Source: Comamonas composti DSM 21721 (GTDB lineage Bacteria > Pseudomonadota > Gammaproteobacteria > Burkholderiales > Burkholderiaceae_C). Taken from it: a stretch of DNA of 64,000 nucleotides. Under the pieces are notes generated by a model. It did not search any database and was not told where the DNA came from. It saw only the letters and a program-made list of their open reading frames with translations. Position 1 is the first letter of the stretch, and every line of letters starts with the position of its first letter. Made by a program: the position numbers and the translations under genes. The DNA lies in NCBI RefSeq assembly GCF_000429845.1, contig NZ_KE386971.1:248198-312197 (forward strand), read 5' to 3'. Shown one piece after another: positions 8,775 through 16,954 of the stretch.

Positions 8775-9210
8775 ACATCAACTCCATCGAAAGTCATCCA
8801 AGCCAGGCGTGGGTAGCACGCGCTTTCCCGAACACCGACAAGGCATTGGCGACCTACGTAGCACCGTGCCGCGATCAGGCGCGTGCCGCGCCACCCCCAT
8901 GTGCAGACACGGTTTTTGCGAAACGGAGTGCCGCAACCTTTTATCTTGCCTTCCGCCTTTGCCCCTCGCTGTCGCTCCGGGCGTCGGCGGCCCGGCGGCG
9001 CTGGGCTGCTTGCAGCCAGCCTGCCAGCGAACGCGCCAATGGCCGCAGGCCGTGCGCGTTCGAGGCAAGACGCCTGCACGTTGGGCGGCTGCGCCGGAGG
9101 CAGCGCGAAGTGCGGTGCGAGTGCACTCGCACGACACGCGCGACGACACGGCGGCAGCCACTGGAACGACATGCCCGATGGCACGACAACGTGCAGCGAA
9201 TCGGCGGCTA
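8775..9210. other. Noncoding gap between rlxS and traF, probable oriT region
   Basis: 436 bases with open frames in many phases but none with a recognisable product or ribosome site. It contains a perfect 18-bp palindrome (9115-9132) and an AT-richer patch near 8910-8945 in otherwise very GC-rich DNA. In related elements oriT lies beside the relaxase gene. I could not identify a nic sequence. Confidence 0.4.
9115..9132. repeat. Perfect 18-bp palindrome GTGCGAGTGCACTCGCAC
   Basis: Read directly from the sequence; both halves match fully and the symmetry ends at 9114/9133. It lies in noncoding DNA between relaxase and peptidase genes and could be an operator or part of oriT. Confidence 0.85.
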
Positions 9211-9810
9211 TCATGGGCGTGTCTCCACCCAGATCGGATGCGCAACGCCGATCACGTCGGATGCGCTGACAGGCCCGAAATACCGGCTGTCGAACGACGC
9301 CGGATTGGTCACGCTCAACAGGAACAGTTCGCCCGCTTCAAGGCGGCGGCAAAGCTGCAAGGATGGCAGCGGCCGGCCCAGCCTGTCGGCAGGCAGCGCG
9401 GTGGCCGCAGGTGCGCCGTCGATGCGTACCTGCCCGGCGACGATGCAAACGTGTTGCGGCGCGACCACGCCCACACGTTTGAGCAGCGGAGCGTGTGCCG
9501 GCAGGTAGCCGCGCTGCGAAGCGAGCGCGGCAACATCTGGCGGCAATGTGGTCAGGACGACGCTGCCCACAGATAAGGGACGTGGCAGCGCGTCGGCGCC
9601 GTGGCGCTGTGGATCGACGCGATACCAGCCGACCGGAACGCTGTCGGACGGGTTGTAGATCAGGCGTGGCAGCGGCTGCACGAAAGCCGCCCAGGCCAGC
9701 GCAGCGAGGCCGACGGCGGCGAAGCCCGCCAGCACGATGCGAGCGCGCAGGCGCGAGCGAGGATGCGGTGCGGCTTCAGGCGTGCGCACGATGGTGGATT
9801 GGGCCGTCAT
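9211..9810 (-). CDS. traF: TraF-type S26 signal peptidase of the transfer system
   Basis: A 199-residue membrane-anchored serine peptidase. One membrane helix covers about residues 25-45, then the S26 catalytic Ser in NPSDSVPVGWY (near residue 57) and the general-base Lys in LLKRVGV (near residue 112). In IncP-type systems TraF matures and cyclises the TrbC pilin. Its start ATG overlaps the stop of the DUF2840 gene in ATGA, so it belongs to the parA-to-traF coupled operon. The length is normal for the family. Confidence 0.88.
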   Translation of the reverse strand: MTAQSTIVRTPEAAPHPRSRLRARIVLAGFAAVGLAALAWAAFVQPLPRLIYNPSDSVPVGWYRVDPQRHGADALPRPLSVGSVVLTTLPPDVAALASQRGYLPAHAPLLKRVGVVAPQHVCIVAGQVRIDGAPAATALPADRLGRPLPSLQLCRRLEAGELFLLSVTNPASFDSRYFGPVSASDVIGVAHPIWVETRP

Positions 9811-10352
9811 GGCAGCACCTTCCCGGCCAGCCAGGCGGCGTGCCGCTCGGCGGTGTATCCGGGCAGCGGCAAATGCGCGGCGAGCCGGTTGGCGAGCGTG
9901 CGCCAGTACGCGGGCGACACGTCAATGGCAGCGATGCCCAGCGCCTCGATGCCGTCGATGCGTTCCAGCACGGCACGCACATTGGCGTCACCTTCGGCAT
10001 GCAGCAGCAGGCACGCGCCTGGCTGCACGCCTGGGATGCACTGCACGGCATCAAGCGGTGTAGCAGCCTGCATCACCATGAGCTGCCAGCGGATCGTGCC
10101 GTAGTCGTTGGCCTGCCAACGAACGCGGCAGAGGATTGCACCCGGCAGGAACATGGCGCAGCGCCGCCAGCGGTCGAGCTGGAGCGTGCGGGCTGGTTCG
10201 CCGAAGCGCAGATAGAGCTTGAAGCGCGGTTCAATGTAGGCGAGCGATACGCGCGTCAACGGCGCGCTGCCAGGCTGGCTGGACGGTGCAGCGTGCGCAG
10301 CCGTGACCGCGATGGCGGCAGGTGCGGCAGCAGACAATGCGGATGTGGTCAT
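9807..10352 (-). CDS. DUF2840 family protein
   Basis: A 181-residue protein with an Ala-rich N terminus and then the conserved stretch LTRVSLAYIEPRFKLYLRFG. This matches DUF2840, a family found almost only beside traF and parA in Tn4371-type elements. Function is unknown. ATG 10352 overlaps the stop of the upstream ribbon-helix-helix gene (ATGA), and its own stop overlaps the traF start. A longer frame in the same phase runs to 10742 but covers other genes and is not used. No membrane segment or catalytic motif is evident. Confidence 0.8.
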   Translation of the reverse strand: MTTSALSAAAPAAIAVTAAHAAPSSQPGSAPLTRVSLAYIEPRFKLYLRFGEPARTLQLDRWRRCAMFLPGAILCRVRWQANDYGTIRWQLMVMQAATPLDAVQCIPGVQPGACLLLHAEGDANVRAVLERIDGIEALGIAAIDVSPAYWRTLANRLAAHLPLPGYTAERHAAWLAGKVLP

Positions 10353-10636
10353 GGCGTGTTCTCCCTGCGGTGTTCTGGAAACTCGCGCTCCAGCAAACCG
10401 CGCAGCAGGTCGGCCACGGTCACGCCTTGCGTGAAGGCCGACACCTTGATGCGCGCCCGCATGGCGGGCGTGATGTCGAGGGTCAGGCGCGCGGTGTAGA
10501 GGTCGCCCTTGTTGAGCGCATCCGCGTCGCCTTGGCGAATCCACGCCTCGGCGTGCGGATTGGCGGGCGGACGCGCGCCGATGCCGACCCGCTTGGCCGG
10601 GCGTTTGCCATTGGGTGGATTGCTGTTGTCGCTCAT
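10349..10636 (-). CDS. Ribbon-helix-helix partition-associated protein
   Basis: A 95-residue protein with a disordered N terminus (about 45 residues rich in Pro, Asn and Arg) and a C-terminal ribbon-helix-helix-like segment (TARLTLDITPAMRARIKVSA, then VADLLRGLLEREF). It follows parA, its start codon overlapping the parA stop in TAATG. Small RHH proteins in this position often bind centromere-like sites or autoregulate the par operon, so it may replace the decayed ParB. An in-frame GTG at 10645 is an alternative start. The function is inferred from fold and place. Confidence 0.75.
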   Translation of the reverse strand: MSDNSNPPNGKRPAKRVGIGARPPANPHAEAWIRQGDADALNKGDLYTARLTLDITPAMRARIKVSAFTQGVTVADLLRGLLEREFPEHRRENTP

Positions 10637-11271
10637 TACGGCCACCGCAGCAGCTCATCGACCAGCGCGGTGATTTCCTGCGCCGCCGCACTATCGGGGG
10701 CTGTCTCCCGCGCCAATCGCCCCGCAGCCACGCTGTCGGCAAAGACGATGCGTTGGCGCACCTCGCTGCGCAGCGCTGGCAACGGCTGTTCGGCCAAGGC
10801 TTGCCGTGCTTCGCGCCCGATCACCGTGGTGCTGACGCGCCGGTTGATGACGAAGGCCGCGCGTAGCGCAGGCCGGAACACTTGGGCCTCACGGATCAGC
10901 GCCACCATCTCAGCGCTGGCCCACAGGTCATAGGGGCTGGGCTGTACCGGAATCAGCACCCGTTCGGCCGCCAGCAGCGCAGAACGTGCCAAGGCGGCGA
11001 TCCTGGGTGGCCCGTCGATGATGACGTGATCGGCTCGCCTGGCGAGTTCTGGGGCTTCCTGGTGCAGTGTTTCGCGGGCAAGGCCCACGGTACTGAACAG
11101 CCGTGGCAAGCCCTGCTGGCTTCTGCGCTGTGTCCAGTCCAGTGAGGAACCCTGCGGGTCGGCATCCAGCAGGACGACGTGCTGGCCGCGCAAGGCCAGT
11201 TCCCCCGCAATGTGCGTGGCGAGCGTGGTCTTGCCGACACCGCCTTTCTGGTTGAGCAAGGCGACGATCAT
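10636..11271 (-). CDS. parA: ParA-family partition ATPase
   Basis: A 211-residue small ParA with the deviant Walker A QKGGVGKTT at residues 8-16 and the Walker B-like VIIDGPP. It lacks the N-terminal HTH of larger ParA proteins. ATG 11271 starts directly before the ATPase fold; an upstream frame to 11352 is basic and unlikely. It probably helps keep the excised circular form of the ICE, together with RepA. It is the first gene of a coupled operon with the RHH protein, DUF2840 and traF. Confidence 0.92.
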   Translation of the reverse strand: MIVALLNQKGGVGKTTLATHIAGELALRGQHVVLLDADPQGSSLDWTQRRSQQGLPRLFSTVGLARETLHQEAPELARRADHVIIDGPPRIAALARSALLAAERVLIPVQPSPYDLWASAEMVALIREAQVFRPALRAAFVINRRVSTTVIGREARQALAEQPLPALRSEVRQRIVFADSVAAGRLARETAPDSAAAQEITALVDELLRWP

Positions 11272-11536
11272 GGCGCGGCCCTCCCTGCTGGAGAGCCGGG
11301 CTTTGCCTGCCCTGCGAAACGGGGTTCGCCGTGCCGTTTGGCGGTTGTCCACCGAAACGGCGCGCTTCTACTAAAAATTATGTATTTACTGTTAGGGAAG
11401 TTAAGGGGCGCAAAAACCCAGTAACGGCGCGGGGTTGCAGCCGATTTTTGTGCCTGATAGCACGAGGATTTGTTGCCTGATAGCACGAGTCCACTGTTGC
11501 CTGATAGCACGAGTGAATTAACAGGTTTTCCCGCAC
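11272..11536. other. Putative iteron-type replication origin (oriV) of the ICE
   Basis: The gap between repA and parA contains three direct repeats (11451-11513), an AT-rich stretch (about 11369-11407) and a DnaA-box-like TTATCCCCG at the repA end (11537). RepA plus iterons plus an AT-rich patch is the classic form of an iteron-controlled origin. Function is inferred. Confidence 0.55.
11451..11513. repeat. Three iterons, TGCCTGATAGCACGAG
   Basis: Three identical 16-bp copies start at 11451, 11474 and 11498, spaced 23 and 24 bp, near two helical turns. Copies 2 and 3 share one more upstream base pair (TGT). Confidence 0.9.
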
Positions 11537-12385
11537 TTATCCCCGTGCCGTATGCAGCACGGGCCGGAAGGTCAGCAGTTCGGTTTTCTCGCCAGGCATC
11601 CGCTCGATGCCCAAGACATAGCCGGGCAACGATTGACGAGCCACCAGCGCGCGCAGGTCGGCGGCGAAGTCGTAGAAGCGCGCCACGCTGCCCGACTTGC
11701 GGTACAGGTGCTGGAAATCGAACTGCCAGCCGTGTTCCTGCCGGCCGCCATGCTTGCGCACCAGGCGGTACAACCAGCGCTCGATGCCGCCGGTCAGCCG
11801 GAAGTACGTCGGGTCGATGGTTAGCACCAGGGCCGCGTCCACCACGCCCGCATAGAACCAATCCGGCAGGATCAGCTCGATGCCCAGCGGCGTGCCGCTG
11901 GCATCGGCCAGTTCCTTCCACTCGTTGATCCACGAAAAGCGATGCAGCCGCCTTCCCGTGATTTCGCGGATGGACGTGGCCACCGTGGTTGATTGCAGTC
12001 GGTCGAGTGCTGCCTTGAGCCGCTGGTAGTCGCGCAGCGACGTACCGCGCCCGATGAAGCGCAGGATTTCGTAAGGGCGCACCTGCATCAGCCGCGAGGT
12101 CGGGATGCCCGCGTCCTTGGCTTCGACGATCTGGCTGGCGGCCCAGATCAGAATATCGGCATCCCAGATGGTGGCAATACCATGCTCCTGCGTGCCTTCC
12201 ACACGGATGGTGATGTTGCCGCTGCGGAAGTCGATCGGCGCGGTGCGCCGCGACTTCGCCAGCGAGAAGAACGGATAGGCCATCAAGTCCTGTGCATCGC
12301 GCGGTGCCATGTCCTCGCCCGGCAGTGCGCGGAACAGGTCGAGCTGTTCGCGCTGCGGCAAGGCGTGCCCTGGCGGGCGAGACAT
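11537..12385 (-). CDS. repA: RepA-family replication initiator
   Basis: A 282-residue plasmid-type replication initiator of the RepA (winged-helix) family. Conserved stretches include the N-terminal QLDLFRALPGEDMAPRDAQD, LMAYPFFSLAKSRR and the C-terminal WQFDFQHLYRKSGSVARFYDF. It would bind the iterons just downstream and permit limited autonomous replication of the excised element. ATG 12385 is used; GTG 12397 is an alternative four codons longer. The HTH gene ends 26 bases upstream and is likely co-transcribed. Confidence 0.88.
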   Translation of the reverse strand: MSRPPGHALPQREQLDLFRALPGEDMAPRDAQDLMAYPFFSLAKSRRTAPIDFRSGNITIRVEGTQEHGIATIWDADILIWAASQIVEAKDAGIPTSRLMQVRPYEILRFIGRGTSLRDYQRLKAALDRLQSTTVATSIREITGRRLHRFSWINEWKELADASGTPLGIELILPDWFYAGVVDAALVLTIDPTYFRLTGGIERWLYRLVRKHGGRQEHGWQFDFQHLYRKSGSVARFYDFAADLRALVARQSLPGYVLGIERMPGEKTELLTFRPVLHTARG

Positions 12386-12411
12386 GGCGATGGCCACCCA
12401 CGCGCCGACGG

Positions 12412-12696
12412 TCAGCGGCCGTCACGGTAGTCACCCGCGTGCCGTTCGGCATATTCCGGGTCGGAAGTCGCCTCATAGCTGCGCGCATCGGCCCAGGCAT
12501 CGAGGTCGCTAACGGCGTACATGACGCGGCGGCCGAACTTGCGGAATTTCGGCCCACCGCCGATCACGCGCTGCTTCTCCAGCGTGCGTGGCGAAAGGCG
12601 CAAGTAGTCGGCGGCCTCGTCGTTGGTCAGGTAGCGTTGGGGCTGCGCGGGCGCAGCGACAGCAGCGGCGGCAGGCCGCAAGGGAGCGGGTCGCAT
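12412..12696 (-). CDS. AlpA-like helix-turn-helix protein (excisionase/regulator type)
   Basis: A 94-residue protein with the MerR/AlpA-type winged HTH at about residues 20-70 (YLTNDEAADYLRLSPRTLEK, then KFRKFGRRVMYAVSDLDAW). Such proteins act as excisionases or regulators of integrative elements. ATG 12696 has a strong GGAGGT seven bases upstream, which decides the start. The C terminus is charged (EYAERHAGDYRDGR). It lies between DUF2285 and repA, its usual place in this ICE family. Confidence 0.85.
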   Translation of the reverse strand: MRPAPLRPAAAAVAAPAQPQRYLTNDEAADYLRLSPRTLEKQRVIGGGPKFRKFGRRVMYAVSDLDAWADARSYEATSDPEYAERHAGDYRDGR

Positions 12697-12808
12697 GGGG
12701 TGTACCTCCATCAAGCCCGGCCACACCACGCGGCCGGATAGAGGCACTTTCAAGAAAGATGGGCTTCTTGCTAAGGGACGAAATGCAGGGGCTGCAAAAC
12801 GTCCCCCC

Positions 12809-13579
12809 TCACTGCGCTGCAACTGGCGGGAGCTGCGCCAGGCTGCGATAGCCGCCGCGCATCAGCGCCTCGCCACGCCGCACCAGCCGGCGTACACGAG
12901 CGCGCAAGGCGCTGTCCTTGTGCCAGTCGGCCACGACGGCATCCACGCCAAAAAGCCCTTCGGCCACCTCCCGCAAGGACGCACCCGCCAGGGTTGCATC
13001 CAGCGCCTGCAAGGTATGCACTTCCTGCAGCTGGCTTAGCGAAGGTCGGGGCCGCGCAGTGGCGACAGGAGCGGCATCCGCCGCCGCAGCCAGCCTGTCC
13101 AACGCGACGGCAAATGCGTGGTATCGAGCACACGGTACGGCGCAGGCCCGGATGGCATAGGCGTAAGCCATGCCGTCGGCCAGGCCGGGCGCGAGCACGA
13201 AGCGCAGGCAGCAGCCGGGCCAGCGCGCCACCAGCACCAGGCGCTTGCCGTCATGGATCAGGTATTTGTGGCCCGGCAGCTTCCAGAACTCAAAGCACAA
13301 GGCATCGGGCGGTGGATCGGCATCCGGGTAGAGCTGCACCACGGCATCGTGATCGGGGAACCAGGCCGGGTGCGCGTCCCGCGCATCCAGGGCGGGATCT
13401 TCCAGCAGGCGCAGCCCCCAATGCCCGGCAGCATCCGGTTGGCGACGACGGCGCAGCCAGTCGTGCCGATAGTCTGGATGACGGCGCAAGTACTCCCAGG
13501 CCAGCGCCGGGCTATCCAGATGCAGAACGTAGAGATAGGCCGCCGTGGCATACCACGGCTTGGCACTGCGATCAGCCAT
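12809..13579 (-). CDS. DUF2285 family protein (predicted regulator)
   Basis: A 256-residue protein. The first half contains WEYLRRHPDYRHDWLRRRRQ followed by WGLRLLEDPALDARDAHPAW, the conserved region of DUF6499/DUF2285-type proteins of mobile elements. The C-terminal 80 residues (SQLQEVHTLQALDATLAGAS, then RRLVRRGEALMRGGYRSL) form the DUF2285 segment, which looks like a DNA-binding helical domain. The start at 13579 has GGGAGG seven bases upstream. Function is unproven; the family is almost always beside an AlpA-like gene and repA. Confidence 0.85.
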   Translation of the reverse strand: MADRSAKPWYATAAYLYVLHLDSPALAWEYLRRHPDYRHDWLRRRRQPDAAGHWGLRLLEDPALDARDAHPAWFPDHDAVVQLYPDADPPPDALCFEFWKLPGHKYLIHDGKRLVLVARWPGCCLRFVLAPGLADGMAYAYAIRACAVPCARYHAFAVALDRLAAAADAAPVATARPRPSLSQLQEVHTLQALDATLAGASLREVAEGLFGVDAVVADWHKDSALRARVRRLVRRGEALMRGGYRSLAQLPPVAAQ

Positions 13580-13900
13580 ACGGCAACCTCCCTGTGCTGG
13601 GGGTGCGTCGCCACGGCGAAACGGCGTGCTACGAGGCCATCGTCAAAACGTCATGGGTGAAGCGTAAACTGGCAGTGTCAAGACCGATGAACTCCGATGC
13701 GTTGCTGAAATCGTCCGAGTGCGACGGCGGCAACGCACTCCAATAGCATGCCGCGTCGGTCAGCTTGCCGCAGCCCGCGCCAGACATCATGACCGTTTCG
13801 ATCTGGCACGCACCGCTTCGGTACAACACTGCCGATTCAGACCGAACGAGTCACAGACCAGACCGAAATAGACACAGTGCGCCCCGCTTGGCGGTGGCGC
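13580..13900. other. 321-base gap without a convincing gene
   Basis: A 66-codon minus-strand frame (13629-13829) is open but has no clear ribosome site or known motif. A short imperfect direct repeat, CAGACCGAA, occurs near 13837 and 13859. Otherwise I see nothing defined. Confidence 0.4.
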
Positions 13901-14248
13901 TCAATCGGTGATCGAGCCGTTGTCTTCGGCCAGTCGCAGGTATTCCGACAGCCGCCGCACTGGCTGGAAGTAGCGATCCCGCATCACGGACTGCTGGCGC
14001 GGCCCGACGATGGCGGCAAGGTCAGACAGCTTCACCGTTCCCAGTGCAGGCATGCCAATCCCCAAGTCGATCAGGCCGTGGGCAGTATCGCCATCGGCTG
14101 GGTCGAGCGAAGCCAGCAGCCAGGTGGCATGCGCATCTGGCGTGAACAGGCGCACCACGGGCAGCGGGTCGGTGTCCTGCCCGGCAGCGCGAGCTTGGCC
14201 GTTATCCAGCAGGCGCGCGCGCTCGTCGGCGGTGATGAGCGGAGTCAT
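13901..14248 (-). CDS. DUF2958 family protein
   Basis: A 115-residue soluble protein beginning MTPLITADERARLLDNGQA and continuing with PVVRLFTPDAHATWLLASLD and GIGMPALGTVKLSDL, the DUF2958 pattern. The family is typical of ICEs and plasmids beside DUF932 and ParB genes; function is unknown. ATG 14248 is chosen because family members begin at this point; an open frame continues to 14440. The 271 bases upstream (14249-14519) carry no gene I can support. Confidence 0.82.
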   Translation of the reverse strand: MTPLITADERARLLDNGQARAAGQDTDPLPVVRLFTPDAHATWLLASLDPADGDTAHGLIDLGIGMPALGTVKLSDLAAIVGPRQQSVMRDRYFQPVRRLSEYLRLAEDNGSITD

Positions 14249-14467
14249 GGTTGTACTTCCACGGACTTGGAGAGCAGCAGAGGCGCTTTCACGCCTTCCC
14301 ACGAAAGCACCAATGCGTAACCCCACGTATCCGCAGAGACGTAGAAGCACGAAGGCACGTGCACGGAAGTCAGGAAAGACACGGATCAGGTTCTCCGCTT
14401 TTGAAGAAAGCCGCCAAGGCGGATTTCCGTAAAAGCACAAACAGGCAAAATGAACACTATAGATTGT

Positions 14468-14481
14468 AGCCCTATAGGGCT
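14468..14481. promoter_or_regulatory. 14-bp palindrome AGCCCTATAGGGCT upstream of the XRE gene
   Basis: A perfect palindrome 38 bases before the start codon, in the likely promoter region. It may be an operator. Confidence 0.5.
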
Positions 14482-14490
14482 CAACAGGTT

Positions 14491-14524
14491 GTCATTCTGA
14501 ATTTTGGGGAAAGTTCAGAATGAC
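14491..14524. promoter_or_regulatory. Inverted repeat across the ribosome site and start codon of the XRE gene
   Basis: Arms GTCATTCTGAA (14491-14501) and TTCAGAATGAC (14514-14524) match perfectly across a 12-base spacer that holds GGGGAAAG. The right arm includes the ATG. In RNA it would hide the ribosome site; in DNA it would suit an XRE dimer. Confidence 0.7.
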
Positions 14525-14825
14525 AGCGCTCAAGCCATCATTGCCCGATGCACTGCGGCGGATCAGAAAAGCGCGTGGTCTGAGCCAAGAGGCGTTCTCG
14601 GAAGTATCCAGCCGCACCTACATGAGTTCGCTGGAGCGCGATCTGAAAAGCCCGACCTTGACCAAGCTGGCTGAACTGTGCGAAGTCATGGAGGTTCATC
14701 CGCTCACACTGCTGACGTTGGCGTATGCCGATGGTGACCAGCACAAGGCTTCCTCGCTTTTGGCGTATGTGCAACGAGAGCTAACGTCTCTACTTTCCAA
14801 GGCAGGAAAAACGGAAGATAAATGA
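14520..14825 (+). CDS. XRE-family transcriptional regulator coupled to a protease
   Basis: A 101-residue HTH protein of the Cro/C1 type; the HTH covers about residues 10-65 (RRIRKARGLSQEAFSEVSSR, then LERDLKSPTLTKLAELCEVM). It resembles C-type controllers of defence modules. The start lies inside an 11-bp inverted repeat, suggesting autoregulation. Its stop overlaps the start of the protease gene in ATGA. Transcription is opposite to the surrounding ICE backbone. Confidence 0.85.
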   Translation: MTALKPSLPDALRRIRKARGLSQEAFSEVSSRTYMSSLERDLKSPTLTKLAELCEVMEVHPLTLLTLAYADGDQHKASSLLAYVQRELTSLLSKAGKTEDK

Positions 14826-15712
14826 TCTACATTGACTCAACAGACAGCACTCTCGATAAGCAAGTCAAGGCTGTTTGTGCCCCTCTATTTGCTACTGGTC
14901 AGTTCTTGCAAGGCGGTCATAGCGAGAACACTACCAATGCTACGGTGACGTTCATCCAGTTTGAGTCCCGCATATATGCCGTGACCTGTCACCATGTCAT
15001 TTCGGCATTTTTGAGCGAAGCCCTAAAAACTAAACACCGAATCGTCCCTTCAATTCATTCGGGTCGAAATATTTACCAGTTCCATGAGCATGGGCCACAG
15101 GGGCAATACCGGTGGTCATTCACCAGCTGCCGCGATTTTCCATCCAATACCAACATCAATAATCAGCAGGAACTTTCTGATCTAGAGCGCCGGAATTTGG
15201 AACGACCTGACATCGCAATTGCCGACTTGACCAGCATCTGGCCCTTAATTCGGGATGGTCGAGATGCAGAAGCGATCAACCTGGATAACTGGGTAGAACC
15301 GGACTGGTCTACCACTCAGCCGGTATGGCTTGCTTATGGATTTCCCAATGGCCATAAATACCGGACAGACAACAAGGTGGCCGCGCCGATGCCGCGTGTA
15401 GCGGTTGAACTGGCGTCCTCGGCTCCCTCGCCAGAGAAACCTACCTATACGCTCTGCTCAACCTTGGCAGTCGAACACGGCTGGGGGTTCAGTGGCCTCA
15501 GTGGCGGCCCTGTACTAATCGCCCACACTACCGAAGATTGTTATGCGTATGTTGGCATTACGTTCGAGGGGGCTCCGAGTGCGAAAGAACTAGAAGAAAA
15601 TTCGGAATCGTTCGTCGGGAAAATGGATATTATCCTAAGGGGCTATCAACTGACGCCAAATATTTTTAGATACTGGCTCTCGCAACTAAAATTTAGTGTC
15701 GAGCTTTCATGA
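14822..15712 (+). CDS. Trypsin-like serine protease domain protein, possible defence effector
   Basis: A 296-residue protein without a signal peptide, so probably cytoplasmic. A complete trypsin-like triad is visible: His57/His58 in YAVTCHHVI, Asp130 in PDIAIADL and Ser227 in GLSGGPV. The remainder (QPVWLAYGFPNGHKYRTDN) fits a chymotrypsin fold. It is translationally coupled to the XRE gene. Cytoplasmic trypsin-like proteases in mobile cargo are known to activate toxic partners in anti-phage systems, but no gasdermin or similar partner is visible here. The target is unknown. Confidence 0.75.
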   Translation: MIYIDSTDSTLDKQVKAVCAPLFATGQFLQGGHSENTTNATVTFIQFESRIYAVTCHHVISAFLSEALKTKHRIVPSIHSGRNIYQFHEHGPQGQYRWSFTSCRDFPSNTNINNQQELSDLERRNLERPDIAIADLTSIWPLIRDGRDAEAINLDNWVEPDWSTTQPVWLAYGFPNGHKYRTDNKVAAPMPRVAVELASSAPSPEKPTYTLCSTLAVEHGWGFSGLSGGPVLIAHTTEDCYAYVGITFEGAPSAKELEENSESFVGKMDIILRGYQLTPNIFRYWLSQLKFSVELS

Positions 15713-15894
15713 CATCAAGCAAGTAATCTTACAGACTGCAATCGAGTGCACCACCGCCTAGGCGGCGGTATGGCGTGCTGCGTAATCAAGTTAGGCATAC
15801 GTGCTGTCTTCGCCTTCAATGAGGCGGGTATAGACCTCAATCGGGGGCGTTGTCGTCGCCTCTGCCGCTGGGGGTGACATTGGATTACGGTGGC

Positions 15895-16809
15895 CTATGA
15901 GGACGTATTGGATGTTGCTGACCCATGAAAATTCAAGATGAGGTCTAGCGCAAGATTGAAGCCTTCTTCAGCATATTTCTCAATTTCAGCATGCCCATTA
16001 AGGTCGATGCTCAGGCGTGAAGAATTGCCATGCACAAGTTCAGATCTTACATCATAAAGCTTATAAAACTCTTTAGCTCTGGCCCCACCGAGGACCTTCC
16101 TAACCAAGCGCTTTCCTGCCTTCGATATAGTCTCTATCTTCGCGCCTTCCAATAAATTGGCGAGCCGATCTTTCATTTCAGACGTGGCTTTAACTTCAGC
16201 TATTTTCTCCTTCAAATTATCAAGCGCATCCGCAACCTCCTTTTCCACACACTCTCTATCGCTAAGGATTTCAACTGCGGTCATCGCAAGAATCAGTTTA
16301 GATTTCGCATGCGGATCAGCTAAAGCTAGCCCCAATACATTCAATGCCTCTAGAGTGCGAGCAGTTCCGAAATTGAATTTATCTTCGGGAAGAGCAATAT
16401 CACTGAGAATCTCAAGGTTGAACGGGGCTCCAGCAGGTGTCGCGCCAGGCCAGTGCTGAAATCTTCTTGTTTCATAAACTTGGGGCTTGTAGCTGACTGC
16501 AACTATCTTACGTTCTTCAAAGAAACTGCCAATAGCTTCCGTAGCAAACCGTTGACTGGTGTTGAATAACAGCCAGTCCTGATGGGGGATTCTGAGTTTA
16601 AGCAACGTAATTTTGGCCTTCATAAGCATAGCGGCCAGTTGCTTCAGCGCATCTTCCTCGCAAGAGTATCCATCTGATGAGATCAAGAGGATGTCATCCT
16701 CTTTTCTCTCGACTTTAATGTCTCCGCCATCACTTTGGAATGATGCTATAGAAGACTGTTTGTCAATACTGCGATCAGTTAGTTTTACCGCAAATGAGTA
16801 GGAGAACAC
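15895..16809 (-). CDS. Protein with a C-terminal HEPN (Apea-like) domain
   Basis: A 304-residue protein, visibly more A/T-rich at DNA level than the ICE backbone. The C-terminal 150 residues are helical and contain the HEPN signature R-x4-H (Arg255 to His260) in LYDVRSELVHG, typical of Apea-like HEPN proteins; HEPN domains are often RNA-cleaving effectors. The N-terminal half is unrecognised. The start is GTG 16809 with AAGGA eight bases upstream. It converges on the protease gene, leaving a 182-base gap with a 12-bp palindrome (15754-15765). A defence role is inferred from motif and place only. Confidence 0.7.
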   Translation of the reverse strand: MFSYSFAVKLTDRSIDKQSSIASFQSDGGDIKVERKEDDILLISSDGYSCEEDALKQLAAMLMKAKITLLKLRIPHQDWLLFNTSQRFATEAIGSFFEERKIVAVSYKPQVYETRRFQHWPGATPAGAPFNLEILSDIALPEDKFNFGTARTLEALNVLGLALADPHAKSKLILAMTAVEILSDRECVEKEVADALDNLKEKIAEVKATSEMKDRLANLLEGAKIETISKAGKRLVRKVLGGARAKEFYKLYDVRSELVHGNSSRLSIDLNGHAEIEKYAEEGFNLALDLILNFHGSATSNTSS

Positions 16810-16954
16810 TTTAGATTCCTTGGCGTTAATATAAGCTCAACTTGACTAAGCTCTGCGTCTAATAATAATTACAAGCAGAAGCTGCCAGGCACAGATTACA
16901 CTTTCCCAGTGCCCCACGATCCACTTAATACCACGATTGGAGCACTGCGCCCCA

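Noticed and set aside
8509-9576. A 355-codon plus-strand frame across the rlxS-traF gap
   Set aside because: Overlaps two well-supported genes on the other strand; no family motif and a GC-rich codon pattern only.
13629-13829. 66-codon minus-strand frame between DUF2285 and DUF2958
   Set aside because: No clear ribosome site or motif; kept only as a note in the gap entry.
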